From Merdibacter sp965119685 (lineage in GTDB: Bacteria; Bacillota_I; Bacilli_A; Erysipelotrichales; Erysipelotrichaceae), in contig OZ221971.1 in NCBI GenBank assembly GCA_965119685.1, positions 1,426,001 through 1,490,000 on the forward strand: DNA of 64,000 nucleotides. The letters run 5' to 3'. A model generated the notes under the pieces. The model was not told where the DNA came from. It did not search any database and saw only the letters and a list, made by a program, of their open reading frames with translations. Of this stretch, positions 54,324 through 63,522 are shown in pieces. Position 1 is the first letter of the stretch. Each line of letters opens with the position of its first letter. A program made the translations under genes and the position numbers.

Positions 54324-55652
54324 ATGCCGGGCCTGAATAAAAATCTGGTCTTTTATTTTTTAATTTCGCTCGGATTGTTTGTGGCCGGTGTGCTTTCGCT
54401 GTGGGCGAAGAGCTCGCTGCTCTCGCTCGTCATGCTGGTGCTTGGCATCGCATTGCTCATCAGCGGTCTGATTCAGACGGTGCGCTTCTTCCTGCCAAAG
54501 GTACATCATCAGGGAGACTTCAACACGCTGCTGCGCGCGCTGCTCAGCATCGGCGGTTCCATTTTTCTCATTTGGTATCAGGGAGTGCCGCAGTGGCTGA
54601 TGGTCGTCGTCTTCGGCGGCTATATGCTGGTGTATGCGACGGCTTGCCTCGTACAGTGGTGGCTGTATCGCCGGGATCGGGTCAAGGGGCGGCTGATGCT
54701 GTTTTTGACGGCGCTGGTGCTCTATGTGGTGGGCGGCATCTTTCTGCTTTCGCCCAGTCTGACGATGGATGATATGCTGATATTGCTGGGGATATATTTT
54801 ATCCTGTTAGGCGTTACGTATTTCCGCGATGGCTTTGACTCGCTTTCCAGCAATACCCGTAACCGGATGACTCGTAAAATCCGCATCACCCTGCCGGCGA
54901 TCGTCTGCGCCCTCATCCCCGCTAAGACGCTCAATGACATTAACGCCTACCTCAAGGAAAATGACGAGGTATTCGAGGAAGACGATCACAGCGAAGTGCA
55001 GGAGCCGGATTTAGAGGTGTATGTCCATGTCACCAACAGCGGTTTCGGCTTATTAGGGCATGTGGATATCGGCTTTGAGGGAAGCATTCTCTCCTATGGC
55101 AACTATGATACGGAAAGCTATCGGCTGAACAGCGTGATCGGCGACGGCGTGTTTTTTCTCTCACCGATCGAACAGACGATCGAGAATTACCTGTCGGTGG
55201 AAAAAAATAACCTGTTCGTTTATGGTCTGCGCTTAAACGAGGAACAAAAAGCGCAGATTCGCCGCTCGATCAACCGCATCGTCGCACAGGGTGTACGCTG
55301 GCATACGAGGATTGAACGCGAAAACGGCTTTGATCACCCCCAAGACTATCAGGACGATTATCCCTCCCGGCTCGTTTATCGAACCGGCGCACGCTTTTAT
55401 AAGTTTCAAAGCGGACGCTTTAAGACCTATTTCGCTTTGGGTTCCAACTGCGTGCTGTTAGCCGATTCCATCCTCGGACGTCTGGGAACCGACGTATTGA
55501 GCATGCGCGGATTGATCACCCCGGGAACCTATCTCGATTATCTGGATAAGGAATACCATAAAAAGGGCAGCATGGTCGTCACCCGTCAGTTTTATCCCTG
55601 CCGAGAGGATGGCAAGAAGCGCGGTGTATTGGAGAATCTGCGCAGAGGATGA
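54324..55652 (+). CDS. DUF308/HdeD-like membrane protein fused to a permuted papain-like domain
   Basis: 442 residues. The first 180 hold six membrane helices in HdeD/DUF308 style (paired GLFVAGVLSLW and LGIALLISGLIQ segments). The cytoplasmic C-terminal 230 residues look like a circularly permuted NlpC/papain-type thiol-hydrolase fold: the candidate His is in GLLGHVDIGFEG and the candidate Cys in LGSNCVLLADSIL. GGTGGGAAG precedes the ATG. It stands alone with its own terminator. The function is unknown; cleavage or sensing of an acyl or peptide at the membrane is a guess. Confidence 0.65.
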   Translation: MPGLNKNLVFYFLISLGLFVAGVLSLWAKSSLLSLVMLVLGIALLISGLIQTVRFFLPKVHHQGDFNTLLRALLSIGGSIFLIWYQGVPQWLMVVVFGGYMLVYATACLVQWWLYRRDRVKGRLMLFLTALVLYVVGGIFLLSPSLTMDDMLILLGIYFILLGVTYFRDGFDSLSSNTRNRMTRKIRITLPAIVCALIPAKTLNDINAYLKENDEVFEEDDHSEVQEPDLEVYVHVTNSGFGLLGHVDIGFEGSILSYGNYDTESYRLNSVIGDGVFFLSPIEQTIENYLSVEKNNLFVYGLRLNEEQKAQIRRSINRIVAQGVRWHTRIERENGFDHPQDYQDDYPSRLVYRTGARFYKFQSGRFKTYFALGSNCVLLADSILGRLGTDVLSMRGLITPGTYLDYLDKEYHKKGSMVVTRQFYPCREDGKKRGVLENLRRG

Positions 55653-55722
55653 GCACCCTTTGCAAAGCGGCGGTTTTACGACTTCATTCCTGCCATGGCA
55701 AAGGTGAAAATAAAGAAGCAGG

Positions 55723-55755
55723 ACGGCGTCTGTGAAAGGAACGCCGTTTTTTTTT
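55723..55755 (+). terminator. Terminator after the DUF308 gene
   Basis: ACGGCGT pairs with ACGCCGT across 11 bases, followed by a long T-run. Confidence 0.85.
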
Positions 55756-55812
55756 GTGAGAGAACCGATACGGCTTCTTTATTGAAAATGGGGGAAGCAA
55801 AGCAGCGGAAAA

Positions 55813-55842
55813 GGAAATAAAAAAACAGGCAATGCCTGCTTT
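55813..55842 (-). terminator. rpmB terminator
   Basis: CAGGC-AAT-GCCTG hairpin. On the minus strand it is followed by a T-run (plus-strand A-run 55814-55825). Confidence 0.8.
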
Positions 55843-55855
55843 TCTCATGTATTTA

Positions 55856-56047
55856 CTAGATCGCGTTGTTCTTTTTTAACGTCTTCAGAGCACGGGCACT
55901 GATGCGCAGTGTCTGCGGCTTTCCGTCAACAATCACTTTCACTTTCTGTAAATTTACATTCCATTTGCGGCGGGATGCACGCATAGAGTGTGAACGCTTG
56001 TTTCCTGATAAAGGACCTTTACCAGTAATTGCACATACTTTTGACAT
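55856..56047 (-). CDS. rpmB: 50S ribosomal protein L28
   Basis: 63 residues. MSKVCAITGKGPLSGN and SHSMRASRRKWNVNLQ are diagnostic. Only one Cys is in the N-terminal motif, so it is the zinc-free form. AAGGAGGT precedes the ATG. It is opposite in direction to its neighbours and is conserved near thiN in Bacillota. The IS element sits 100 bases upstream and leaves the promoter intact. Confidence 0.97.
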   Translation of the reverse strand: MSKVCAITGKGPLSGNKRSHSMRASRRKWNVNLQKVKVIVDGKPQTLRISARALKTLKKNNAI

Positions 56048-56093
56048 ACTGCTTACCTCCTTTACGCGATATTTTTACGCAATTTGCTTATAC

Positions 56094-56122
56094 ATATTAT
56101 CATCTGCGCCGTAAAAAAGCAA
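56094..56122 (-). promoter_or_regulatory. rpmB promoter
   Basis: On the minus strand, TTGCTT, 17 bases, TAATAT. Moderate match only. Confidence 0.35.
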
Positions 56123-56134
56123 GTATATTCTTAA

Positions 56135-56147
56135 AAAAATAGCACAG
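56135..56147 (+). repeat. Left target-site duplication of the IS
   Basis: AAAAATAGCACAG, identical to 57855-57867 on the other side of the element. Confidence 0.85.
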
Positions 56148-57854
56148 GCTGAAGTGAAAAGTTTATTTCCACTTTGAACAGTGAAAAGTAGATTTTAGTC
56201 TTTCACTTATTTCCACTTCCACTTATGTTGCATTTAGTCTTACACTTATCCTGTCCCTCAGTCGCCGGAAAGGCTGGTATCCATCATGAAACATTCCAAT
56301 GCTTTTACTCATTTGACTTTGGACGAACGCCGCATCATCCTCACCGGCATCATTAACGGCTCTACCAAATCTGCCATTGCTCAGACCATCGGAAAAGACA
56401 AGTCCACTGTCGCTAAAGAAATTAAACTTCACCGGATTCTCTCCTATAAGTGTAATCTACCTCTGGAATGCAATCATTACCGCAAATGTGTCCACGGCAG
56501 ACAATGTACTCTTGACTGCCCCGAATATGTCCCCTTCCGCTGTTCCAGACGGGATCGATCTCCCGGCGCCTGTAACGGCTGCTCCAACTGGTCCCATTGC
56601 AGATTCGACAAGTATAAGTATTCTCCGGAACAAGCTCATCGTGATTACCGTACCACTTTGTCTGACTCCCGGGAAGGGGTAAATCTGACAGTACAGGAAG
56701 CTAAAACTATGGCTGCGATCATCGCTCCCCTGCTGAAGCAGGGGCAATCCCCCTATCAAATCATCACCAACCATCCGGAACTGGGAATTTCCGAAAAGAC
56801 ACTTTACAATTACATTGAACAGGATGTTTTCCATGAAGTTGCCGGTATTACTGTCATGGATCTGCGCCGACAAGTATCCCGAAAGCTCCCCAGAAAGAAA
56901 GCGAAGGGCTACAAAAAACGCTCAGACAGAAAATATCTAGCAGGAAGAACCTATAAAGATTATAAGGCTTTCCTTTCTGAAAATCCGGATGCCTTTATCG
57001 TGCAGATGGACACTGTCTATAATGATGAAAAAAGCGGACCTTTCCTCCAAACTTTTAAGTTTGTAAAGACAGGACTTCTTTTTGCACTCTATCATGAAGA
57101 AAAAACTGCTCGCTCCATGTTGAAAGGTGTGAATCTGCTGGAATCTATCCTTGGGGAAGAACTGTTTCGAAAATATGTCCAGCTCCTCCTTACAGACAGA
57201 GGCTCTGAGTTTTCGGCAGCTGAAGCCATGGAAAATGGAGCTAACGGGACTAGGAGAACACGGGTATACTATTGTGACCCTATGCAGTCCGGACAGAAAG
57301 GAACGCTGGAAAACAAACATATCGAGCTGCGTTATATCCTTCCAAAAGGAACAGATTTGAAAGCCTTGGGGCTGTCTGGACAGCCTTCATTGAACCTGAT
57401 CCTGTGTCATGTAAATTCTTCTTCTGAGGAATCCCTGGGCGGAAGAAGCCCCTTTGAACTGACAGAGTTCATGTATCCGGATCTTTATAAAAGGCTATGT
57501 GCTTTTGGTATTCAGCAGATCCCAAAGGATCAGGTGATCTTAAAACCGTATTTAATAAAAAAACAGATAAGTAAGCAACTAAATTAAAAGAAACAACAGG
57601 CGGCTGAGCGGATTTCCATATCAACATCTCAAGTGGAAGTTAGTCCTACACCCTAAAAAAATGACTAAAATTCACTTCTTTTCGTTATACCCAAAAATTA
57701 GTATTCAATGCCATAAACCTGTTGTTTCCTTTGTTATTGTAATACTAAATTCTACTTAAATGAACAAAAAAGCAGCAATTTCTTCGTTTTGTAAGAGTAA
57801 TTGCCACTTATTTTTTTCGCTCTTTCAAAGTGGAAATAAACTTTTCACTTCAGC
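56148..57854 (+). mobile_element. Complete IS30-family insertion sequence
   Basis: 1707 bp bounded by perfect 31-base inverted repeats (56148-56178 and 57824-57854, starting GCTGAAGTGAAAAG). It carries one transposase gene. The 13-base target duplication is far longer than the 2-3 bases usual for IS30, although long duplications are known for some members (IS1630). Subterminal AGTGAAAAGT and TTTCCACTT words repeat inside both ends and could be transposase sites. All parts look intact, so it may be recently inserted and active. Confidence 0.92.
56286..57587 (+). CDS. IS30-family transposase
   Basis: 433 residues. The N-terminal helix-turn-helix (about 8-50, with KSAIAQTIGKDKSTVAKEI) is followed by a Cys-rich insertion (ten or so Cys, about 57-105) that may bind zinc. 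The DDE catalytic core has VQMDTVY, LLTDRGSEF and the Glu in KGTLENKHIELR, followed by an RNase H-like end. It is the only gene of the element. The ribosome site is weak (GGAAAGG at a long distance). Confidence 0.93.
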   Translation: MKHSNAFTHLTLDERRIILTGIINGSTKSAIAQTIGKDKSTVAKEIKLHRILSYKCNLPLECNHYRKCVHGRQCTLDCPEYVPFRCSRRDRSPGACNGCSNWSHCRFDKYKYSPEQAHRDYRTTLSDSREGVNLTVQEAKTMAAIIAPLLKQGQSPYQIITNHPELGISEKTLYNYIEQDVFHEVAGITVMDLRRQVSRKLPRKKAKGYKKRSDRKYLAGRTYKDYKAFLSENPDAFIVQMDTVYNDEKSGPFLQTFKFVKTGLLFALYHEEKTARSMLKGVNLLESILGEELFRKYVQLLLTDRGSEFSAAEAMENGANGTRRTRVYYCDPMQSGQKGTLENKHIELRYILPKGTDLKALGLSGQPSLNLILCHVNSSSEESLGGRSPFELTEFMYPDLYKRLCAFGIQQIPKDQVILKPYLIKKQISKQLN

Positions 57855-57867
57855 AAAAATAGCACAG
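57855..57867 (+). repeat. Right target-site duplication of the IS
   Basis: A second copy of AAAAATAGCACAG. The sequence resumes as GGGACGG, giving a continuous pre-insertion site. Confidence 0.85.
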
Positions 57868-57934
57868 GGGACGGATTGCCGCACATTTTCATGTTTTCAA
57901 TGAGCGTGGCATAAGATGGAATTGGTGATGCGCT

Positions 57935-59851
57935 ATGCTGCGGGGAAAAGTGAAAAAACGGATTCGCTGTATCTATGTGTGTACGATGCTGATCTTTGCC
58001 TGTATTTTGTCCAAGCTGGGCTATGAGCAGATCTTTCATCATGACGAGATATTGGAACGTGCGATGAATCTGTGGCAGCGGGAGTTTGCCTTGGCCGGTA
58101 CCCGCGGCACTATCCTATCGCAGGATGGCGAGGTGCTTGCGCAGGATGTACCTGCTTCCTCCATCGTCGTAGTGCCCGCACAGATCGAACAGCCCAAAGC
58201 GGCTGCCAAGCAGCTAGCCGCCATACTGGATGCGGATGAAGAAGTGCTGTATGAAAAGCTCACCAACCATGTTTCAACACAGAAGCTACAGCCGGAGGGG
58301 CGCCAGATCAGCGAGGAGCAGGCGGCTGCCGTCGAGGCGCTAGAGCTAGAGGGCGTCTACGTCGTTTTAGATTCCCTGCGCTATTATCCCAAAGGCAGCT
58401 ATCTGGGGCAGGTGCTGGGCTTTACCGGAATCGATAATCAGGGCTTGGCCGGTTTGGAGCTGCAATACGATGAAGTGCTGAGCGCCAAGCAGGGCTCTTT
58501 GGAAATTCCTTTTGATGCCAAAGGGCAAAATGTGACGCTGTATCAACAAACCTATGAAGCCAGCGGCAACGGTCTCAATCTAATGCTGACCATCGATGCG
58601 CACATTCAGGACATCGTAGAGCGGGAGATGCGCAATTTGATGGAGCGCTATGAGCCCAAACAGGCGTTAGCCATCGCGATGGACCCTAACACCGGAGAAA
58701 TTTTGGCGATGGTTTCCAAGCCGGACTTTGATCCTAACCACTATCAGGAGTATGATCAAAGCGTCATTAACCGCAACCTGCCGATCTGGATGAGCTATGA
58801 GCCGGGGTCAACCTTTAAGTCGGTCACCTTTGCCTCTGCACTGGAACTGGAGCTGTTCGATATGTTTAAGGATACGTATTATGACAAGGGCTATGAGATC
58901 GTGGGCGGGGCGCGCATCAAGTCATGGCGGGCAGGCGGACATGGTCAGCAGACGTTTTTGCAGGTGCTGGAGAATTCTTCCAACCCGGGCTTTGTCGAGA
59001 TCAGCCGCCGCATGGGCATTGACAACCTGTATGCCTATGTCAAGAAATTCGGTTTCGGGGAAAAGACCGGGGTCGATCTGCCGGGGGAGAGCAGCGGAAT
59101 CTTCTTCACGCGGGAAGCGCTGGGTGAGCTGGAAGCGGCGACGGTCGCATTTGGGCAGGGCATCTCCGTGACGCCGATACAGCTGGTGTGCGCTTTCAGC
59201 GCCATCGTCAACGGGGGTACGCTTTATACGCCCCACATCACCAAAAGCATCATTGATCCCATCAGCGGCGATGTGCTGCTTGAGGTGGGCGCACAGGCAA
59301 AGCGGCAGGTGATCTCACAAGAGACCAGTGAGCTGATGCGTTATGCGTTGGAGAGTGTCGTCGCGAACGGCGGCGGCAAAAACGCCTATATCGAGGGGTA
59401 TCGCATCGGCGGCAAGACGGGGACCGCCCAAAAAGCGGTTGACGGACAGTATCTCGCAAACGAGTATATCCTCTCTTTTCTCTCGGCAGCGCCGATGGAG
59501 AACCCGCAAATCGTGCTGTATGTCGCCGTCGATGCGCCGCAAAACGATGTGCAGTACGGGGGTACCGTTGTCGCTCCGGTCGTCAAGGCGATGTATGAGG
59601 ACATCCTGCCGTATCTGGAGGTGGAAAAGACACAGGAGCAGCTGCCAAAGAAGCTTGTGTGGCCGGAAACAGAGGCGATCGTCGTCGAGGATTTCATCGG
59701 CAAAACGAAAAAGGAAGTCGTGCAGGAAGGGGTGCGCTTCACCTTTATCGGTGAGGGGGACACCGTGATCGATCAGCTGCCCGAGGGCGGCGTGACGCTG
59801 AGTGAGGAAGGAGAGGTGTGGATTTATCTTGGAGACGATACGTTTAAATGA
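57935..59851 (+). CDS. spoVD: SpoVD/FtsI-type class B penicillin-binding protein with PASTA domain
   Basis: A 638-residue transpeptidase. One membrane helix (about 10-28) is followed by the dimerisation domain (about 45-220, with ALAGTRGTILSQDG). The transpeptidase has STFK, SSN and KTGTAQ motifs, and one C-terminal PASTA domain (about 585-638) is present. Position ahead of murE and the PASTA tail fit SpoVD (spore cortex) or PbpB (septum); the two cannot be separated here. GGTGAT precedes the ATG. The IS lies only 80 bases upstream and may have displaced the original promoter or upstream dcw genes. Confidence 0.88.
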   Translation: MLRGKVKKRIRCIYVCTMLIFACILSKLGYEQIFHHDEILERAMNLWQREFALAGTRGTILSQDGEVLAQDVPASSIVVVPAQIEQPKAAAKQLAAILDADEEVLYEKLTNHVSTQKLQPEGRQISEEQAAAVEALELEGVYVVLDSLRYYPKGSYLGQVLGFTGIDNQGLAGLELQYDEVLSAKQGSLEIPFDAKGQNVTLYQQTYEASGNGLNLMLTIDAHIQDIVEREMRNLMERYEPKQALAIAMDPNTGEILAMVSKPDFDPNHYQEYDQSVINRNLPIWMSYEPGSTFKSVTFASALELELFDMFKDTYYDKGYEIVGGARIKSWRAGGHGQQTFLQVLENSSNPGFVEISRRMGIDNLYAYVKKFGFGEKTGVDLPGESSGIFFTREALGELEAATVAFGQGISVTPIQLVCAFSAIVNGGTLYTPHITKSIIDPISGDVLLEVGAQAKRQVISQETSELMRYALESVVANGGGKNAYIEGYRIGGKTGTAQKAVDGQYLANEYILSFLSAAPMENPQIVLYVAVDAPQNDVQYGGTVVAPVVKAMYEDILPYLEVEKTQEQLPKKLVWPETEAIVVEDFIGKTKKEVVQEGVRFTFIGEGDTVIDQLPEGGVTLSEEGEVWIYLGDDTFK

Positions 59852-61241
59852 GGCGTTAGCCGCTGTTCATATTACCTCAAAAGATACGCGCATCGTGAAA
59901 GGCGTGCATGACGACAGCCGCCGCGTGAGTGAGGACTGGATCTTTGTGGCACGTAATTCCAAGGGCGAGCGCTATGTGCAGGAAGCGCTTGGCAAAGGGG
60001 CCATCGTGATCACCACGAAAGAAATAAGAAAGGAAAACGTCTATGTGTGCACGGATGGGGAAGAAGCGCTGCACACGCTGATCGCCCTTTTCTATCCCCG
60101 CCTGTGGGAGGGAATGGTGAGCATTGCCGTCAGCGGAACCAACGGCAAATCCTCCTGTGCCTATTTTCTCTATCAGTGTCTTTCACATGAGATGCCCTGT
60201 CTTTGGATTGGGACACATCACATTCTGTGCCCGTATTTTGAAGAGGAAAGCGCCCATACGACGCCCTCGCTGTGTGAGTTAGCCCGTATCATCACGGCAG
60301 CGAAGCAGGCAGGGGTACGCGCGTTAATCATGGAAGTCAGCTCTCATGCGATCGCGCAAAAACGCATCTCCGCATTGCGCTATGACTATATCCTCTATAC
60401 CAACATCCACAGCGATCATTTGGATTATCACCTCTGTGAAGCGCATTATCGCTATACGAAGTACGCGCTGCGCAGCTATCTTAAGCCCAAGGGGCGTGTG
60501 ATCGTCAACCATGACGACCCTCGTCAGCGTCCGTTATACCGGCTGCTGTCAGGACAGTGTGTCACCTATGGCACGCAGCTTTGTCATTTCTATCTCCACG
60601 CGGTGGAAGAGCGGCGCGAAGGAATCGCCTTCGCCGTGAATGAACAGCACTACGAAAGCGGTGTCTTTGGGAGATTTCAGGCGATGAATCTGGCAGGGGT
60701 GATTACCGTATGCACGCTGTGGGGAATGCGGCATGAGACACTGCAAGCGGCGGTGAAAGGTCTCAAGCCCTTGGCGGGAAGAATGCAGAAGGTGTGGGAG
60801 CATCCCCTTGCCATCATCGATTATGCGCATACCGCCAGCGCCTGTCTCGCCTTGTATCGCGCAGTGTGTTCACTGCCTCATCATCAAATCATCACGGTAA
60901 TCGGCTGCGGCGGGGAGCGGGATGTGGAAAAGCGCGCGCAGATGGGAGCGATCGCCAGTGTGTACAGCGATTTATGTATCTTCACCAGCGATAATCCCCG
61001 CAATGAGCCTTTAGCGCAGATTTTTGCGGGCATGCGGAAAAGAGCGGGAAAGAATGTCATGATTTTTGAGGAACGCGCCCACGCAATCAAATTTGCAGTG
61101 AAAAACAGCGGGAATGATGATATAATACTCGTTGTTGGCAAAGGCGACGAACACCGCCAGCTCATCCGCGGCGTCAGCACCGCCTTTCACGATGAGGAGG
61201 TCCTTTGCCGCGCACTTAGGGAAAAGGAGGAACGCGCGTAA
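59829..61241 (+). CDS. murE: UDP-MurNAc-tripeptide ligase MurE
   Basis: 470 residues; adds the third amino acid to UDP-MurNAc-dipeptide. HDDSRRVSEDWIFVA marks the UDP-binding domain, VSGTNGKSS the ATP loop, and EVSSHAIAQ and NIHSDHLDYH the centre. TSDNPRNEP (about residue 388) is the DNPR motif associated with meso-diaminopimelate as substrate. The start is uncertain: TTG 59829 is about ten bases after GGAGAGGTG, and GTG 59802 is an alternative. It overlaps the end of spoVD. Confidence 0.93.
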   Translation: METIRLNEALAAVHITSKDTRIVKGVHDDSRRVSEDWIFVARNSKGERYVQEALGKGAIVITTKEIRKENVYVCTDGEEALHTLIALFYPRLWEGMVSIAVSGTNGKSSCAYFLYQCLSHEMPCLWIGTHHILCPYFEEESAHTTPSLCELARIITAAKQAGVRALIMEVSSHAIAQKRISALRYDYILYTNIHSDHLDYHLCEAHYRYTKYALRSYLKPKGRVIVNHDDPRQRPLYRLLSGQCVTYGTQLCHFYLHAVEERREGIAFAVNEQHYESGVFGRFQAMNLAGVITVCTLWGMRHETLQAAVKGLKPLAGRMQKVWEHPLAIIDYAHTASACLALYRAVCSLPHHQIITVIGCGGERDVEKRAQMGAIASVYSDLCIFTSDNPRNEPLAQIFAGMRKRAGKNVMIFEERAHAIKFAVKNSGNDDIILVVGKGDEHRQLIRGVSTAFHDEEVLCRALREKEERA

Positions 61242-62203
61242 TGCAATGGGAGTATATCGCAGCGTTTTTGAGCGCGCTGGCCGTCACGTTGTTAGTGATG
61301 CCCGGCGTGATTCGCTGCTTACATAAAATTAAATTCGGACAGACGGAGCGAGAGGAGGGTCTCGCCAGCCACAAGGTGAAAAACGGCACCCCGACGATGG
61401 GGGGCATTGTTTTCATCCTCGTACCGATTCTCGTCTTTGCCCTGATGCGCTTTGAGGCGTTAGCGCAAAGCAGCGTGCAGATCGTCATTCTCGCTTATGT
61501 GGGCTACGGTCTCATCGGCTTCATCGACGACTATCTGATCGTCGTCAAAAAGAACAATGACGGCTTGAAGCCGGGGGTGAAATTCGCTTTGCAATCGCTG
61601 TTAGCCGTGCTCTTTTTTCTGATGTACCGCACAACGGCCAGCACGCAGGTCGTCATCCCTTTCGTGGGATGGAGCTTCGATTTGGGGTGGCTGTACTTCT
61701 TTCTCGTCTTTCTCATGTTTACCGCCGAAAGCAATGCGGTCAATTTGACGGATGGATTAGACGGGCTGTGCGCGGGGCTGAGCATCGTCGCCTTGTTTCC
61801 GTATATCATCTTCTGTTTATTGCAGGGGAATCGCTCGCTGGCGCTGTTTCTGCTTTGTGTCGTGGGGGCGCTGTTAGGCTATCTGCGCTATAATCTGCAT
61901 CCGGCGCGCATCTTCATGGGCGATACGGGTTCCTTGGCGATCGGCGGCTTGTTGGCGGCGGTGGCGATGGTGACAAAGCAGGAGCTGTTGTTAGTCATCA
62001 TCGGCGGCGTCTATCTGATCGAGGTGCTCTCGGTGATGATTCAGGTGACGCATTACAAGCGCACCGGAAAGCGGGTGTTCAAAATGGCGCCGATTCACCA
62101 TCACTTTGAGCTTTGCGGCATGAAAGAAACCAAGGTCGTCACGATGTTTTGGGGCATCGGCTTTGTGCTGGCGCTCATCGGTTTGGCGCTGGGGGTGATG
62201 TAG
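61241..62203 (+). CDS. mraY: Phospho-MurNAc-pentapeptide transferase MraY
   Basis: A 320-residue membrane enzyme with ten helices that makes lipid I on undecaprenyl phosphate. KNGTPTMGG, the Asp pair in FIDDYLIV, NLTDGLDGL, GDTGSLAIGG and the PIHHHFE loop are diagnostic. The ATG shares one base with the murE stop, and AAGGAGG is the ribosome site. Confidence 0.97.
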   Translation: MQWEYIAAFLSALAVTLLVMPGVIRCLHKIKFGQTEREEGLASHKVKNGTPTMGGIVFILVPILVFALMRFEALAQSSVQIVILAYVGYGLIGFIDDYLIVVKKNNDGLKPGVKFALQSLLAVLFFLMYRTTASTQVVIPFVGWSFDLGWLYFFLVFLMFTAESNAVNLTDGLDGLCAGLSIVALFPYIIFCLLQGNRSLALFLLCVVGALLGYLRYNLHPARIFMGDTGSLAIGGLLAAVAMVTKQELLLVIIGGVYLIEVLSVMIQVTHYKRTGKRVFKMAPIHHHFELCGMKETKVVTMFWGIGFVLALIGLALGVM

Positions 62204-63508
62204 ATGGCAGAGGTATTGATCATCGGCGCAGCGCGCAGCGGCGTGGCGGCGGCAAAGCTCTTAGCCAAGCATGGATATGAGATCACGTTGACAGACAGCC
62301 GCGTCCTGCCGGAAAAAGCGAAACTGCAAGCGCAGGGCATCACGGTGGCGGATGGCGGTCATCCAGACTGGCTGCTCGACAAACCGTGGGAATTCATCGT
62401 CAAAAATCCGGGAATCCCTTATTTTGTACCGATTGTCAAAGCGTTTGTACAAAAGCAGGTGCCGATTTATACCGAGGTGGAGATTGCCGCCCGCTATGCC
62501 CGGCATTTTCGCTATGGCGCCATCACCGGCACCAACGGCAAGACGACGATCACCTCGCTGCTCTATGAGATGCTCAAGCGCAAGGGCAATGCGCTAGTCG
62601 CCGGAAATATCGGCTGCCCGCTGTGCGAGCTGGCATTGGAATACGAACAGCAGGAGAAGGACGTCGCGCTGGAGTTAAGCAATTTTCAGCTGCTGGGCAT
62701 GGAGCGCTTTTCGCCTTTGGTCAGCGTCGTCTGCAATCTGGCGCCGGATCATCTGGACTACATGGACAGCGTGGAGGACTATTACGCCAGCAAGATGCGC
62801 ATTTATCAAAATGCAGCTGCGGACGCATGGTTTTTGCGCAATGTCGACGATCCGCTGGTCATGCGCTATGCGCAAAACATCCCTTGTCAGGTGATCGACT
62901 TTTCCATGCAGCGCGACGACGTCGATCTCTATTGCAAGGATGGCAAGGTATGGCTGTGGGGCAAAGAGCTCTTTGCCGTCGACTCGCTGAAGATCGTCGG
63001 TGATTATAATGTATGCAACGCGATGATCGCGGCCTGCATGGCAGAGCGCATGGGGGTTTCCATCGCCGATATTCAGGCGGCCTGCGCTGCGTTTACCTCG
63101 GTGGAGCATCGCTTGGAATACATCGGGGAAAAGGATGGGGTGCGCTTTTACAACGATTCCAAGGCGACCAACACCCATGCTGCGGCAGCGGCGCTCGCCT
63201 CATTTCCCGCCAATATCATCTTACTTGCCGGCGGACATGACAAAGGGATCTCGTTTGACGATCTCAAGCGCTTTGATGAGCGCGTCAAGCTGTGTGTCTC
63301 CTTTGGCGATACGAGGGAGAAGTTTCAAGAGATCTTCACCGCGTGCATCTGCGTAAAGACGATGAAAGAAGCGCTGGAAACGGCGTGTGCGCATGCGCAG
63401 GCGGGCGATGTGATTTTGTTATCTCCCGCATGTTCCAGCTATGACCAGTTTCACAATTATGAAGAGCGCGGGCGCATCTTTAAACAGATGGTGCGCGAGC
63501 TGCTTTAG
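62204..63508 (+). CDS. murD: UDP-MurNAc-L-alanine:D-glutamate ligase MurD
   Basis: 434 residues. The N-domain (LIIGAARSGVAAAKLL) is followed by the ATP loop GTNGKTT (about 111), CNLAPDHLDYM, and the ligase C-domain with EHRLEYIGEKDGVRFYNDSKATN. It starts directly after the mraY stop. Murein ligase order in the pathway is MurD before MurE; gene order here is E-Y-D, as in B. subtilis. Confidence 0.96.
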   Translation: MAEVLIIGAARSGVAAAKLLAKHGYEITLTDSRVLPEKAKLQAQGITVADGGHPDWLLDKPWEFIVKNPGIPYFVPIVKAFVQKQVPIYTEVEIAARYARHFRYGAITGTNGKTTITSLLYEMLKRKGNALVAGNIGCPLCELALEYEQQEKDVALELSNFQLLGMERFSPLVSVVCNLAPDHLDYMDSVEDYYASKMRIYQNAAADAWFLRNVDDPLVMRYAQNIPCQVIDFSMQRDDVDLYCKDGKVWLWGKELFAVDSLKIVGDYNVCNAMIAACMAERMGVSIADIQAACAAFTSVEHRLEYIGEKDGVRFYNDSKATNTHAAAAALASFPANIILLAGGHDKGISFDDLKRFDERVKLCVSFGDTREKFQEIFTACICVKTMKEALETACAHAQAGDVILLSPACSSYDQFHNYEERGRIFKQMVRELL

Positions 63509-63522
63509 AAGGGAGTCTGTAC

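Noticed and set aside
56937..57320. 127-codon antisense frame inside the transposase gene
   Set aside because: No start signal and no domain; the sense frame is clearly the transposase.
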